Assembly: GCA_910579085.1 (NCBI GenBank)
Contig: CAJTRU010000042.1
Coordinates: 1-29,734, forward strand
DNA from: an uncultured Lachnospiraceae bacterium
GTDB lineage: Bacteria; Bacillota; Clostridia; Lachnospirales; Lachnospiraceae
DNA length: 29,734 nucleotides
Direction of reading: 5' to 3'
Made by a program: the position numbers and the translations under genes. Position 1 is the stretch's first letter; every line of letters begins with the position of its first letter. Below the pieces are notes generated by a model. It was given only the letters and a program-made list of their open reading frames with translations. It had not been told where the DNA came from and did not search any database. Positions 15,861 to 24,748 of this stretch are shown here, piece after piece.

Positions 15861-18800
15861 TTATTTAAAATATTCTACACCTGACTCAAATATATGCTGG
15901 TTCTGGTCTCCATATATATTTATGGCAACTCCGTCACCTATTCTTTCTGAGTGTGCCATCTTGCCAAGCACACGCCCGTCAGGGCTTGTAATTCCTTCTA
16001 TTGCAGCATATGAACCATTTGGGTTAAAGTCTTCGTCCATTGATGGCTTTCCTGAGATGTCTGCATACCTTGTTGCAACCTGTCCATTTTCAAAAAGTTT
16101 CTTTATTACTTCATCACTTGCAACAAAACGTCCTTCACCATGTGATGCAGGAATTGAATAAACACCGCCAAGCTTTGCCTTTGAAAGCCAAGGGGATTTA
16201 TTAGAAACAACTTTGGTATATACTGTCTTAGAAATATGGCGTCCAATGCTGTTTGTTGTAAGTGTTGGTGAGTCTGCTGACTGCGGCCTTATCTCCCCAT
16301 ATGGAACAAGCCCAAGTTTTACAAGTGCCTGGAAGCCATTGCATATGCCGAGCACAAGCCCGTCCCTTTTGTTTATAAGTTCGTGTACTGCATCCATTAT
16401 TCCCTGGTTCCTGAATACTGATGATATAAACTTAGCTGAACCATCCGGCTCATCACCTGCACTGAACCCGCCCGAAAACATAAGTATCTGCGCATTTCTT
16501 ACCGCATTTTCAAACTCCCTGGCAGAGTCTGTAATCTGGCTTTCTGTCATATTTTTAAATACAACTGTATTTACTGCTGCCCCTGCTGCTTCAAATGCCC
16601 TGGCAGTATCATACTCGCAGTTAGTACCTGGAAATACTGGTATAAATACTTCTGGCTTTGGTGTCTTGCTCTTTGATATATAAATATTTTTTTCTTCATA
16701 TAAGTTATCTTCAAGTTCTGTCTGTTTTACATCTGACCTTGTAGGGAATACGCTTTCAAGCCTTGATGTCCATGCCTTTAGTGCTTCCTCCACAGGAAGT
16801 GCTGTACCATTATATACAAATTCCGCATTATCGGTAACTTCTGCAATCTTTGTATAAGCTACAGTAATCTTGTCAAGGTCACTTGCAGCAACTTCTGCAA
16901 TTATTGAACCATAATCCTTTGCAAATAATGCAGTTTTATTTATGCTGTTGTCTATTGTAACACCTAACCCGTTGCCAAATGCCATTTTACTAACTGCTTC
17001 ACATATTCCGCCATATCCTGTTGCATAAGCTGACTTAATAATTCCTGCCTGTGCCATTTCCCTGATTTGCCCGTACATTGACATAAGCTGGCTATATACA
17101 GGAAGTGAATACTGGTCTTTTTCTATATCGAATTTAACAATCACATTGCCTGCCTCTTTAAGTTCTGGTGTAATAATATCCTGTACTTTTGCAATATCAA
17201 CTGCAAATGAACAAAGAGTCGGAGGTACATCAATATCATTAAATGTGCCTGACATACTGTCCTTGCCGCCTATTGACGCAAGCCCAAGCTTTATCTGTGC
17301 GTCATATGCACCAAGAAGTGCGGCTAAAGGCTCACCCCAGCGCTCTGGGTTTTCTCCAAGACGTTTGAAATATTCCTGGAATGTAAAGCGTATTTTGCTG
17401 TAATCACCACCTGCTGCAACTATCTTAGCAACAGATAAGATTACTGCATATACAGAACCGTGGTATGGGCTCCAGCTTGCAAGGTATGGGTCAATTCCAT
17501 AACTCATCATTGTAACTGTATCACATTTGCCAGAAAGTACAGGAAGCTTTGCAACCATTGTCTGTACAGGGGTAAGCTGGCGTTTCCCGCCATATGGCAT
17601 ATATACACTTGCTGCACCAATTGAACTGTCAAACATCTCAACAAGCCCTTTTTGTGAGCAGACATTTAAGTCACTTAATGTTGAAATCCATGCCTCTTTT
17701 ATATCTGTAACTTCTTTTTCCTGCGTAAAGTAATTATCTTCCTTTGAAGGCATTGTTACAACAACATCTGTTTCCTGGTGTGCCCCGTTGGTATCAAGAA
17801 ATGCCCTTGATATATTTACAATAACCTTGTCCCTCCATACAAGTACAAGGCGTGGCTCTTCTGTTACTTCCGCCACTACTACAGCTTCAAGGTTTTCTTC
17901 TGCTGCAAGCCCTAACATTTTATCAACATTTTCTTTGGCAACTACTACTGCCATACGTTCCTGTGACTCAGAAATAGCAAGTTCTGTCCCGTCAAGACCT
18001 GCGTATTTTTTAGGCACTTTATCAAGGTTTACCCTTAAACCGTCTGCAAGCTCACCAATAGCAACTGAAACACCGCCAGCACCAAAGTCATTACACTTTT
18101 TAATAACCAGGCTTGCTTCTTCCCTGCGGAAAAGACGCTGTATTTTACGTTCTGTAGGTGCATTTCCTTTCTGTACTTCTGCCCCGCACACGTCAATGGA
18201 TTTTGTAGTATGTGCTTTGGAAGAACCAGTCGCACCGCCAATGCCATCGCGTCCTGTACGGCCGCCTATAAGTATAATTATATCACCTGGGTCACTATTT
18301 TTACGGATTACATTGCGGCGTGGTGCTGCACCCATAACAGCACCAATTTCCATACGTTTTGCAACATAACCTGGATGGTAAACCTCATTTACAAGGCCAG
18401 TAGCAAGCCCTATCTGGTTGCCGTATGAACTGTATCCCTGCGCTGCACCTGTTACAATCTTCCTTTGTGGAAGCTTTCCAGACAGTGTATCTGCCATAGG
18501 TACAGACGGGTCTGCTGCACCTGTTACACGCATAGCCTGGTATACATAGCCACGTCCTGAAAGCGGGTCACGTATTGCGCCACCAAGGCATGTAGCAGCA
18601 CCACCAAAAGGTTCAATCTCTGTAGGGTGGTTATGTGTTTCATTTTTAAAGAATACAAGCCATTCCTCAGTTTTCCCATCAATTTCAACTGGTACAATTA
18701 CAGAACAGGCATTAATTTCGTCTGACTCTTCCATATCATCAAGTTTTCCATCTGCCTTAAGCTTACGCATACCCATAAGTGCAATATCCATAAGCGAAAC

Positions 18801-19616
18801 AAACTTGTCTTTCCTGTCCTTAAAGAGTTCTTTTCTTGCCTCAAGGTATTCTTCATAAGCTTTTAAAACAGGTTCTTTATAATAACCGTCTTTAAACTCA
18901 ACATTTTTAAGCTCTGTAAGGAATGTTGTATGGCGGCAGTGGTCAGACCAGTATGTGTCCAGTACACGTATTTCTGTAACAGACGGGTCTCTTTTTTCTT
19001 CCCCTTTAAAGTAATTCTGTATATGGAGGAAATCCTTAAATGTCATTGCAAGGTTTAATGAATTATAGAGTGACTTTAACTCTTCCTCTGGCATATCCTT
19101 AAACCCTTCAAATACAGCTACATCTGCCGGTTCGTCAAACTCCTGCACAAGTGTTTCTGGTTTCTTCCCATCTGTTTCACGCGAATCAACTGGGTTAATA
19201 CAATATTCCTTTATACGTTTTGCCATTTCTTCCGGGATATTTCCTTCAAAAACATAAGTAACTGCTGAACGTATTACAGGGTTCTCTTTTTCATTTAAAA
19301 GCTTTACACACTGTTCCGCCGAATCTGCCCTCTGGTCAAACTGGCCTGGAAGATATTCTACTGAAAATACAAGACTCCCTTCCTTATAGTCAAATTCTTC
19401 CTCATAATAATTATCTACAGGCGGTTCAGAAAATACAGTAACAAGTGCCTGTTTATACGTTTCATCACTTAAATTCTCCACATCATAACGTATAAGCACA
19501 CGTACAGCTTCAAGTTCCTTAATCCCAAGATAACGCCTGGTTTCCTCTGCCAGTTCTTTTGCACGTACAGCATAAGGTGCTTTTTTCTCTACGTAAATTC
19601 TTTTAACACTTCCCAT
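15861..19616 (-). CDS. purL: Phosphoribosylformylglycinamidine synthase, single-chain PurL
   Basis: The 1251-residue enzyme catalyses the fourth step of de novo purine synthesis, converting FGAR, ATP and glutamine to FGAM. Its N-terminal PurS-like and linker region (about 1-220) includes RVLDTYWSDHCRHTTF. Two tandem AIRS-like halves follow (FFKNETHNHPTEIEPFGGAA; FGAGGVSVAIGELADGL; ASIGGKDSMSGTF). The C-terminal class I glutamine amidotransferase starts near residue 985 (PVFPGTNCEYDTA) with nucleophile Cys1092 in GICNGFQ and His1159 in SHGEGRF. The fused layout, common in Clostridia, replaces the separate PurS/PurQ/PurL of Bacillus. The start has AATGGAGGATAT. No other pur gene is adjacent, and no purine riboswitch was recognised upstream. 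Confidence 0.96.
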   Translation of the reverse strand: MGSVKRIYVEKKAPYAVRAKELAEETRRYLGIKELEAVRVLIRYDVENLSDETYKQALVTVFSEPPVDNYYEEEFDYKEGSLVFSVEYLPGQFDQRADSAEQCVKLLNEKENPVIRSAVTYVFEGNIPEEMAKRIKEYCINPVDSRETDGKKPETLVQEFDEPADVAVFEGFKDMPEEELKSLYNSLNLAMTFKDFLHIQNYFKGEEKRDPSVTEIRVLDTYWSDHCRHTTFLTELKNVEFKDGYYKEPVLKAYEEYLEARKELFKDRKDKFVSLMDIALMGMRKLKADGKLDDMEESDEINACSVIVPVEIDGKTEEWLVFFKNETHNHPTEIEPFGGAATCLGGAIRDPLSGRGYVYQAMRVTGAADPSVPMADTLSGKLPQRKIVTGAAQGYSSYGNQIGLATGLVNEVYHPGYVAKRMEIGAVMGAAPRRNVIRKNSDPGDIIILIGGRTGRDGIGGATGSSKAHTTKSIDVCGAEVQKGNAPTERKIQRLFRREEASLVIKKCNDFGAGGVSVAIGELADGLRVNLDKVPKKYAGLDGTELAISESQERMAVVVAKENVDKMLGLAAEENLEAVVVAEVTEEPRLVLVWRDKVIVNISRAFLDTNGAHQETDVVVTMPSKEDNYFTQEKEVTDIKEAWISTLSDLNVCSQKGLVEMFDSSIGAASVYMPYGGKRQLTPVQTMVAKLPVLSGKCDTVTMMSYGIDPYLASWSPYHGSVYAVILSVAKIVAAGGDYSKIRFTFQEYFKRLGENPERWGEPLAALLGAYDAQIKLGLASIGGKDSMSGTFNDIDVPPTLCSFAVDIAKVQDIITPELKEAGNVIVKFDIEKDQYSLPVYSQLMSMYGQIREMAQAGIIKSAYATGYGGICEAVSKMAFGNGLGVTIDNSINKTALFAKDYGSIIAEVAASDLDKITVAYTKIAEVTDNAEFVYNGTALPVEEALKAWTSRLESVFPTRSDVKQTELEDNLYEEKNIYISKSKTPKPEVFIPVFPGTNCEYDTARAFEAAGAAVNTVVFKNMTESQITDSAREFENAVRNAQILMFSGGFSAGDEPDGSAKFISSVFRNQGIMDAVHELINKRDGLVLGICNGFQALVKLGLVPYGEIRPQSADSPTLTTNSIGRHISKTVYTKVVSNKSPWLSKAKLGGVYSIPASHGEGRFVASDEVIKKLFENGQVATRYADISGKPSMDEDFNPNGSYAAIEGITSPDGRVLGKMAHSERIGDGVAINIYGDQNQHIFESGVEYFK

Positions 19617-19698
19617 AAATGTATATCCTCCATTTCATCTGATACAATAATACTGCCCTGCAATACATATCTACAGCATTATAAATATTATAATCGTA

Positions 19699-19741
19699 AC
19701 AAGCCATATGGCATCTTTTAATTATAATCCATACGGCTTGT
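19699..19741 (-). terminator. Hairpin downstream of the foldase gene
   Basis: ACAAGCCATATGG (19699-19711) and CCATACGGCTTGT (19729-19741) pair over 13 positions with one G-T type mismatch and a 17-nt loop. It lies just past the stop of the foldase gene and upstream of purL. There is no strong U-tract, so it may attenuate rather than fully terminate. Confidence 0.5.
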
Positions 19742-19772
19742 ACTACATTAATAACTTCCTGTTACTTTTTTA

Positions 19773-21020
19773 TTATTCTGATGTGCCTGAAGTCTCTTCT
19801 TCAGCCATTGCCTGCAAATCCTCTGCAGTCACTATAGTTGTTGTTACTGCCCCGATAGTTATATCATCCCAGATTTCATTATTTATCTCAACTTTATAAC
19901 CATCTTTAATCCCTTTATACCATTCATCATACTTAACTTTCTGTGCTTCTTCAATTACCTTGTCACACTCTGACTCATAGCTTTCTGTTGAATTATTATC
20001 TATCATCTTTACAAATACATAATATCCAGCAGAATCATCAATAAATACTTCTGAGATTTCACCATTCTTTAACGCTTTGATTTTCTTTAAATTCTTATCA
20101 GAAACAAATGTCCAGCCTGACTTCTCTGTAAAATTGCCTGTGTTATATTTAATATCTGACTTTTCTTCATTTTCAACCAGCTTTGAGAAATCCTTTGCAT
20201 TAGCAGCTTTTTTAGCAAGTGCCTTTATATCCTTTGCAAGTTCTTCTTTATCACTTTTTGATAATTCTTTAGAATTACCTTCACTGTCAACAGTAGAAAG
20301 TGATACATAATAATAGTCTATATCATACTGGCGGTAATCTTCTTTTGAAATATCCGCAATTGCCTTGTCCTCATCAACTTCTTTATCAAGGTTTGCCTGC
20401 TGGTCAGCCTTATACCTGTCTGCAACTATCCTCTTCTCAAACCTTGAAGTCAAATTCTTCTTTGAAATGCAGAGTTTCAGTTTCTGAACACCTGAAAGAC
20501 CTTTTAATGCCTCATCTGCCTGCTTTTCTGCATCTTTTTTCTCATCTTCTGTAATCTTATATCCTGCCTTTTCTGCTTCCTGGTATAAGATTTCATATTC
20601 TGTTTCTTTATTCATTATCTCTATTTTAAGACCATCAGAATTATTTGTCCCTGCATCAACAGAAGAGTCGTCACCCTGGTAGCCAACATCCCATACAGAA
20701 GAACCCATCATGTACTGGTATGTTTCATTTAAAGGAAGATACATGCTCTCCCTTTCATAAATAGGATACATCATATCATCCATAGTCTTCTTTGTATCAT
20801 TAATAACCAGTACTCTCTGTGGCTTTAACTGCTGTATGCCTACACCTATACAAAGTGCCAGTACAACTATAACACATATTGCACCAAGGATTATTGGTTT
20901 TTTACCCGGGCCGCCGCCTGCATCCCCTAAAATCCTGTCGCCAGAAGCTGGCACACCTGCTCCCGCTGCATTACTATCAGTCTTATTCTGCTGGTTCATT
21001 AATTTTTTTGCTGAATTCAT
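19773..21020 (-). CDS. Membrane-anchored parvulin-like peptidyl-prolyl isomerase/foldase
   Basis: The true start is ATG 21020 (MNSAKKLMNQQ), behind TTTGGAGGAGTAAAA; the frame extends to 21062 but that part overlaps a promoter leader. The 415-residue protein has a short cytoplasmic tail, a TM anchor (about 41-63, IILGAICVIVVLALCIGVG) and a lysine/glutamate-rich extracytoplasmic region. A SurA/PrsA-like N-terminal chaperone part leads to a PpiC-like domain (about 270-350, with NTGNFTEKSGWTF, LKNGEISEVF and AGYYVFVKMID). There is no lipobox, unlike PrsA. It probably assists folding of exported proteins outside the membrane. The catalytic site is divergent, so isomerase activity is uncertain. Confidence 0.75.
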   Translation of the reverse strand: MNSAKKLMNQQNKTDSNAAGAGVPASGDRILGDAGGGPGKKPIILGAICVIVVLALCIGVGIQQLKPQRVLVINDTKKTMDDMMYPIYERESMYLPLNETYQYMMGSSVWDVGYQGDDSSVDAGTNNSDGLKIEIMNKETEYEILYQEAEKAGYKITEDEKKDAEKQADEALKGLSGVQKLKLCISKKNLTSRFEKRIVADRYKADQQANLDKEVDEDKAIADISKEDYRQYDIDYYYVSLSTVDSEGNSKELSKSDKEELAKDIKALAKKAANAKDFSKLVENEEKSDIKYNTGNFTEKSGWTFVSDKNLKKIKALKNGEISEVFIDDSAGYYVFVKMIDNNSTESYESECDKVIEEAQKVKYDEWYKGIKDGYKVEINNEIWDDITIGAVTTTIVTAEDLQAMAEEETSGTSE

Positions 21021-21043
21021 TTTTACTCCTCCAAAATTAATCT

Positions 21044-21061
21044 TGTGTAACGCTTTACACA
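21044..21061 (-). promoter_or_regulatory. Inverted repeat in the foldase leader
   Basis: TGTGTAA-CGCT-TTACACA (21044-21061) is a perfect 7-bp inverted repeat between the predicted transcription start and the start codon. It may be an operator or an RNA hairpin. Confidence 0.45.
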
Positions 21062-21077
21062 CAAAACGCTATCATCT

Positions 21078-21105
21078 ATTCTACCGCAAATCAGAAAGAA
21101 GTCAA
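21078..21105 (-). promoter_or_regulatory. Promoter of the foldase gene
   Basis: On the minus strand, TTGACT (21105-21100), a 16-bp spacer and TAGAAT (21083-21078) form a good sigma-A promoter about 58 bp before the ATG at 21020. Confidence 0.6.
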
Positions 21106-21149
21106 GATAGAAAATGTGATAAGTGTCTGAAATTTTTAAAACCCAGCTT

Positions 21150-21434
21150 CTAGTAAAAGTCCTCATGTTCCATAAATTCATCAAATGTTTCGTCATTATT
21201 CCAGTCTGATGTATCATTTATATCATCAATTTCTTTTTGTAGTTCTTTTAAATCTTTTTTAGTAAAATAAACTTTTCTGGCATCTTCATATTGTCTTTTT
21301 ACCTGTTCTTTTATAAATGCAATTCTTTCTTCTGGTTCTGCAAGTTCTTCAAAATCATCTATTTCAAAATATATTTCAACTTCTTCCTCTGATTTGTCTT
21401 CTTTTAAAACATTTACTGACACCAGGTGTTCCAT
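21150..21434 (-). CDS. Small acidic protein of unknown function
   Basis: The 94-residue product begins MEHLVSVNVLKEDKSEEEVE, is very rich in Asp and Glu, and ends in FDEFMEHEDFY. It has no membrane segment or signal peptide. A central stretch (about 35-75) looks alpha-helical and lysine-containing (IAFIKEQVKRQYEDARKVYF). GGAGGGAAACAT before the ATG gives a strong ribosome binding site, supporting a real gene. I do not recognise a family with confidence. It lies between the phospholipase-like gene's terminator and the foldase promoter, so it is probably its own transcript. Confidence 0.75.
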   Translation of the reverse strand: MEHLVSVNVLKEDKSEEEVEIYFEIDDFEELAEPEERIAFIKEQVKRQYEDARKVYFTKKDLKELQKEIDDINDTSDWNNDETFDEFMEHEDFY

Positions 21435-21482
21435 ATGTTTCCCTCCGTTTCTGCTATTACCAGTACAGGACTGCTTTTTTAT

Positions 21483-21536
21483 TTTTTCTGTAAAACAAAA
21501 AAGCTGCCTGTTACTTTATTATGTGTAACAGGCAGC
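21483..21536 (-). terminator. Terminator of the phospholipase-like gene
   Basis: GCTGCCTGTTAC (21503-21514) and GTAACAGGCAGC (21525-21536) form a perfect 12-bp stem with a 10-nt loop. On the minus strand it is followed by TTTTTTGTTTTACAG. A 20-bp tract identical to 25707-25726 flanks it. Confidence 0.88.
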
Positions 21537-21590
21537 CCCTTATACGATGTACGGCTCCGTCCTCATAAAACTTTCCGTCTTCCATAATCT

Positions 21591-22178
21591 TTAAGCTGGT
21601 ATTCTGAGGTGCGTTTCTCTAGTCTGCTCTTCAAATAACAGAAGGATTGCATCGACAACAGTATGGCAAAGCTCTACAATATATTCACAATCACGGTTCA
21701 CAGCACTCTGCATTCTGGTATAAATCTCGTGCATCCTCTGGACAAAGTTCAATATCGCACCCGGGGAATGGACGGTTTCTGCTAAACGCTTTCTCATTGC
21801 TTCCGGGCTATGGACATAAGAACGGATTGCATGTTTCAGCTCCTCCTCATAAACACAATGGTCTTTTAACTTCCCGGGATAATTAGCATTATGCGGAAAC
21901 GTAAAGTAATCGGCTATATAATGGACTATCACACCAAGATGCCTGCAAAAGTAACAATCTGCCCCTTTTCTTACATCAAAATGTGAAACAAGTTTTCCGA
22001 GTTCTTTTTTCAGGATGTCAAAGGAATCCTCAAATGTATGCTTCCTCACGAAAAATGATGGAACGCAGTCTGGTAATATACTACCTATATAGAATGAACC
22101 TTTATGACTTCCAAGCATTTCCATTCCCTCACTATTCATCAGATACCAAGCCAATGAAATATGGGATTTCTTTCGCAT
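21591..22178 (-). CDS. Zinc-dependent phospholipase C-like protein
   Basis: The start is ATG 22178 (MRKKSHISLAWYLM), five bases after GAGGAGG; an upstream in-frame ATG at 22199 has no ribosome binding site. The 195-residue product resembles the Zn_dep_PLPC family. An N-terminal SHISLAWYL histidine is followed by GSFYIGSILPDCVPSF, HTFEDSF, CRHLGVIVHYIADYFTFPHN and CVYEEELKHA, which supply the His, Asp and Glu expected to bind zinc in an all-helical fold. No signal peptide is evident, unlike secreted clostridial phospholipases, so an intracellular hydrolase is likely and the substrate is unknown. Its promoter carries a palindrome over the -10 box. Confidence 0.78.
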   Translation of the reverse strand: MRKKSHISLAWYLMNSEGMEMLGSHKGSFYIGSILPDCVPSFFVRKHTFEDSFDILKKELGKLVSHFDVRKGADCYFCRHLGVIVHYIADYFTFPHNANYPGKLKDHCVYEEELKHAIRSYVHSPEAMRKRLAETVHSPGAILNFVQRMHEIYTRMQSAVNRDCEYIVELCHTVVDAILLLFEEQTRETHLRIPA

Positions 22179-22226
22179 ATCCGCCTCCTCACCTGACATC
22201 TGCGGTATATAACCGCTGTCTTTTTT

Positions 22227-22265
22227 AAGTGTCTTAATTGTAACACTTTTGTTTTAATTTTGCAA
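22227..22265 (-). promoter_or_regulatory. Promoter with a palindromic operator upstream of the phospholipase-like gene
   Basis: On the minus strand, TTGCAA (22265-22260), a 17-bp spacer and TACAAT (22242-22237) form the promoter. The inverted repeat AAGTGT-N10-ACACTT (22227-22248) is centred on the -10 box, the usual place for a repressor site. A second short palindrome, GCGGT-ATATA-ACCGC, lies at 22202-22216 in the leader. Confidence 0.6.
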
Positions 22266-22389
22266 TAGTTTTCTGACAATTTAACAAAAATTTCAAATTA
22301 AACCATGCAATTCTTATATACATGTGTTTAAGACCAAACTAGCTTCTTCCATATTTTTACACATTTATACAAAAATGCAGAATAAATTT

Positions 22390-24549
22390 TTACTTGCAGC
22401 GGTACAGGCATACATCCCCTTCCTGGTGCACAAGTTCAGCATTTTCCAGGAAAATATCATCAGAAATAATATTATAATTATTTCTTTCACTATTACTTAC
22501 ATAAATATATTTTACATTATACTGGCTAAAGAGTTCTGTATTCCACGGATTTTGGAACATTTCACTGACCGCTGCCTCCTGGCCATAGTATTGCAGCCCG
22601 TGGAAATACAAAAAAGTGCCGCTTCCACACACAATATTTCTTCCAGTTAGTGCTGCTACTTCATTATTGTAACGTGTATCTGTAAGAATAATATCTTCTG
22701 GTTCTGTATTTTCTTCAATATACCTGCACATGGCAATACTGTCCTTACTGTACAACTGGTAATCTGATATATATTCCCTGTACATTGTAAGAATTGCTGA
22801 GATACTTCCAAGGAAAAGCACTGTACAGGACAATACAGCACCTGCTGCCCTGCTCCTTGCCATTTTTACAGCATCTGCCAGGTAACTTGCAGCACCCATG
22901 CACATAAACAGGTACGCAATATAAAGAAGTTTATTATTATCATAAACATTTGGCTGGAACACTATAAGTTCTGCAACAAACCATATAGCAAAAACAGGCA
23001 GTATAATAAAATAATTTATTATCTTTGAAAAGAAAAGTGCCATAACTGCAAGTATTAAAACAATGCCAATATTTTTTATATAAAAGAAAACATATAAATC
23101 ATCCTGGTTGGCCCAGTTAAAATACCCCCTGGTAAACTGCTCCCCCTGTGCCTGCTGGAAAGTCCAGTTAAAAAGCTGTGGAAGGGCAAGTACTAAAACA
23201 ATTCCAAGCAGTATTGCCCAGTTTATCACAGTACCCCGTGTTTCACTGTTCTTTAAGCCCTTAAATGCCATGTACAGGCATATAATACCTATACATGCTA
23301 TTCCTGCCAGCGCAATTACAAAATAAACGTTCTCTTCAGTTTCTGTTTCCAGCCTGGCAATATCCAGGCTGCACATAAGCAAAAGAAAACCAGCAAAAAG
23401 CCATGTTGAAACCCTGTTTATTCCCTTTTTATTTATATTATATTTAAAACTGCTGGCAGAACATACCAGCCACATTGCACATACAAACGCCATTGCAAGA
23501 AATGAATGTGTATGTATTAATGGCAGCCCTCCAGCCATAACTGCTGCCACTATAAAATGCTTTCTGTCTTTTAATGATATTGCACGGTAAAGTATATAAA
23601 GTGCTGGCAGCAGCACAGCCCATCCAAATAATGTTGCACGCTGTGGAAGAAGCATATCCACAATAATATTTGACCAGCGCAAATTTTCATCAGAAAAATT
23701 TGTCGGTGTATGGTAAAATTCTGTAAAAATCCTTGAAAAAACAAATTTATCTGCCCTTATGCCATCAACAAAATACCATATTCCAAAACCGCCATTAAAA
23801 AAGAAGAAAAACCATGCAATAACAGCTTTTACCCTGCTCCTTAGCATCTCTTTTGCAAGCACCAGTACGCCATACATTACCTGGAGCACAGCAAAAAACA
23901 TCGGAAACATATATGCAAAACGCAGGCTGCTTCCCCATAAATATATACTTGAGGAATTTGTTTCACATAAAAACGGATAAGAAAGCTTTGTACCTGGCAG
24001 CAGTGAATATTCTGGCGGAAATTTGCCTTGTTCTGCAATACTGCTTATAAATGCAAGGTGCATATTCATATCCCCGTTTGTTGCCTGTCCTGCATGTATA
24101 TTTCCATACTGGTCATATGGTATGGTATGTGAAAGCATCATCAGTGTAAAAAATATAAAAACAGGCAGCACAATTAAAAGATAGCCATATTCATGGATAA
24201 CCTGCTTTATATCCTTTTTAACCCTGCCAGCATTTCCAGCTTTACTTTTAACATTGCTGCTAATATTTTTCTGGTTCTTTAGCCTGTTACGGCTGGCAAA
24301 ACAAAAAACAGCTATTACAGAGGCAGTTACCAGAAGTGCTGCAATATGTGAAGCCTTATTAAAACCCATTACCATTGAAAACAGCGCAGGCATCCATCCT
24401 GCCAGCAGGCTTCCAAATACACTTCCTAATAATAACCTTGCTGTTCCTGGCTCTTTTTTTAGTATATTAAAAGATAAAACACATCCAAATACCTGGAATA
24501 ATAAAAAATACCCTGCCCCTGCAAGGTTTCCAATTAAACTGCCATCCAT
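22390..24549 (-). CDS. Large polytopic membrane protein, probably a GT-C-type glycosyltransferase
   Basis: The likely start is ATG 24549 (MDGSLIGNLAGAGYF), after GAAAGGTAGC, giving 719 residues. The frame extends to a TTG at 24618, but that TTG is part of a -35 box. The protein has well over ten membrane segments. An extracytoplasmic loop near residues 135-205 contains GDMNMHLAFISSIAEQGKFP and SYPFLCETNSSSIYLWG, and an acidic residue in this first large loop is typical of GT-C enzymes. The soluble C-terminal part (about 605-719) has DIILTDTRYNNEVAALTGR and VKYIYVSNSE, as in YfhO-like or related membrane glycosyltransferases. It may transfer sugar from a lipid carrier to a cell-surface acceptor; donor and acceptor are unknown. 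Confidence 0.65.
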   Translation of the reverse strand: MDGSLIGNLAGAGYFLLFQVFGCVLSFNILKKEPGTARLLLGSVFGSLLAGWMPALFSMVMGFNKASHIAALLVTASVIAVFCFASRNRLKNQKNISSNVKSKAGNAGRVKKDIKQVIHEYGYLLIVLPVFIFFTLMMLSHTIPYDQYGNIHAGQATNGDMNMHLAFISSIAEQGKFPPEYSLLPGTKLSYPFLCETNSSSIYLWGSSLRFAYMFPMFFAVLQVMYGVLVLAKEMLRSRVKAVIAWFFFFFNGGFGIWYFVDGIRADKFVFSRIFTEFYHTPTNFSDENLRWSNIIVDMLLPQRATLFGWAVLLPALYILYRAISLKDRKHFIVAAVMAGGLPLIHTHSFLAMAFVCAMWLVCSASSFKYNINKKGINRVSTWLFAGFLLLMCSLDIARLETETEENVYFVIALAGIACIGIICLYMAFKGLKNSETRGTVINWAILLGIVLVLALPQLFNWTFQQAQGEQFTRGYFNWANQDDLYVFFYIKNIGIVLILAVMALFFSKIINYFIILPVFAIWFVAELIVFQPNVYDNNKLLYIAYLFMCMGAASYLADAVKMARSRAAGAVLSCTVLFLGSISAILTMYREYISDYQLYSKDSIAMCRYIEENTEPEDIILTDTRYNNEVAALTGRNIVCGSGTFLYFHGLQYYGQEAAVSEMFQNPWNTELFSQYNVKYIYVSNSERNNYNIISDDIFLENAELVHQEGDVCLYRCK

Positions 24550-24589
24550 GCCAATAGCTACCTTTCTATAATTATGGTTTATTTTTGGT

Positions 24590-24618
24590 ATTATACTATC
24601 ATTAGCATTAAAAAGCAA
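24590..24618 (-). promoter_or_regulatory. Promoter of the GT-C-like gene
   Basis: On the minus strand, TTGCTT (24618-24613), exactly 17 bp, then TATAAT (24595-24590). It lies within the upstream extension of the open frame, which argues for translation from 24549. Confidence 0.7.
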
Positions 24619-24748
24619 TAAAAAATATTTGTGAAAACCGCTGTTATGCTGGCAAAATTACAGAAGACATGATATTAAAACATAATAAATATTATAAACT
24701 ATCCTTTTTACAGCAACTCAAAATATTGCTTAATTTTCTTTTACTGTT

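Noticed and set aside
17788..18369. 193-codon plus-strand frame within purL
   Set aside because: It is a Ser/Thr/Ala/Pro-rich shadow of a strongly conserved enzyme.
19617..19698. Purine riboswitch upstream of purL
   Set aside because: No conserved purine-aptamer junction sequence was found in the short leader.
24550..24618. N-terminal extension of the GT-C-like protein from TTG 24618
   Set aside because: The segment contains a textbook promoter, so it is most likely untranslated.
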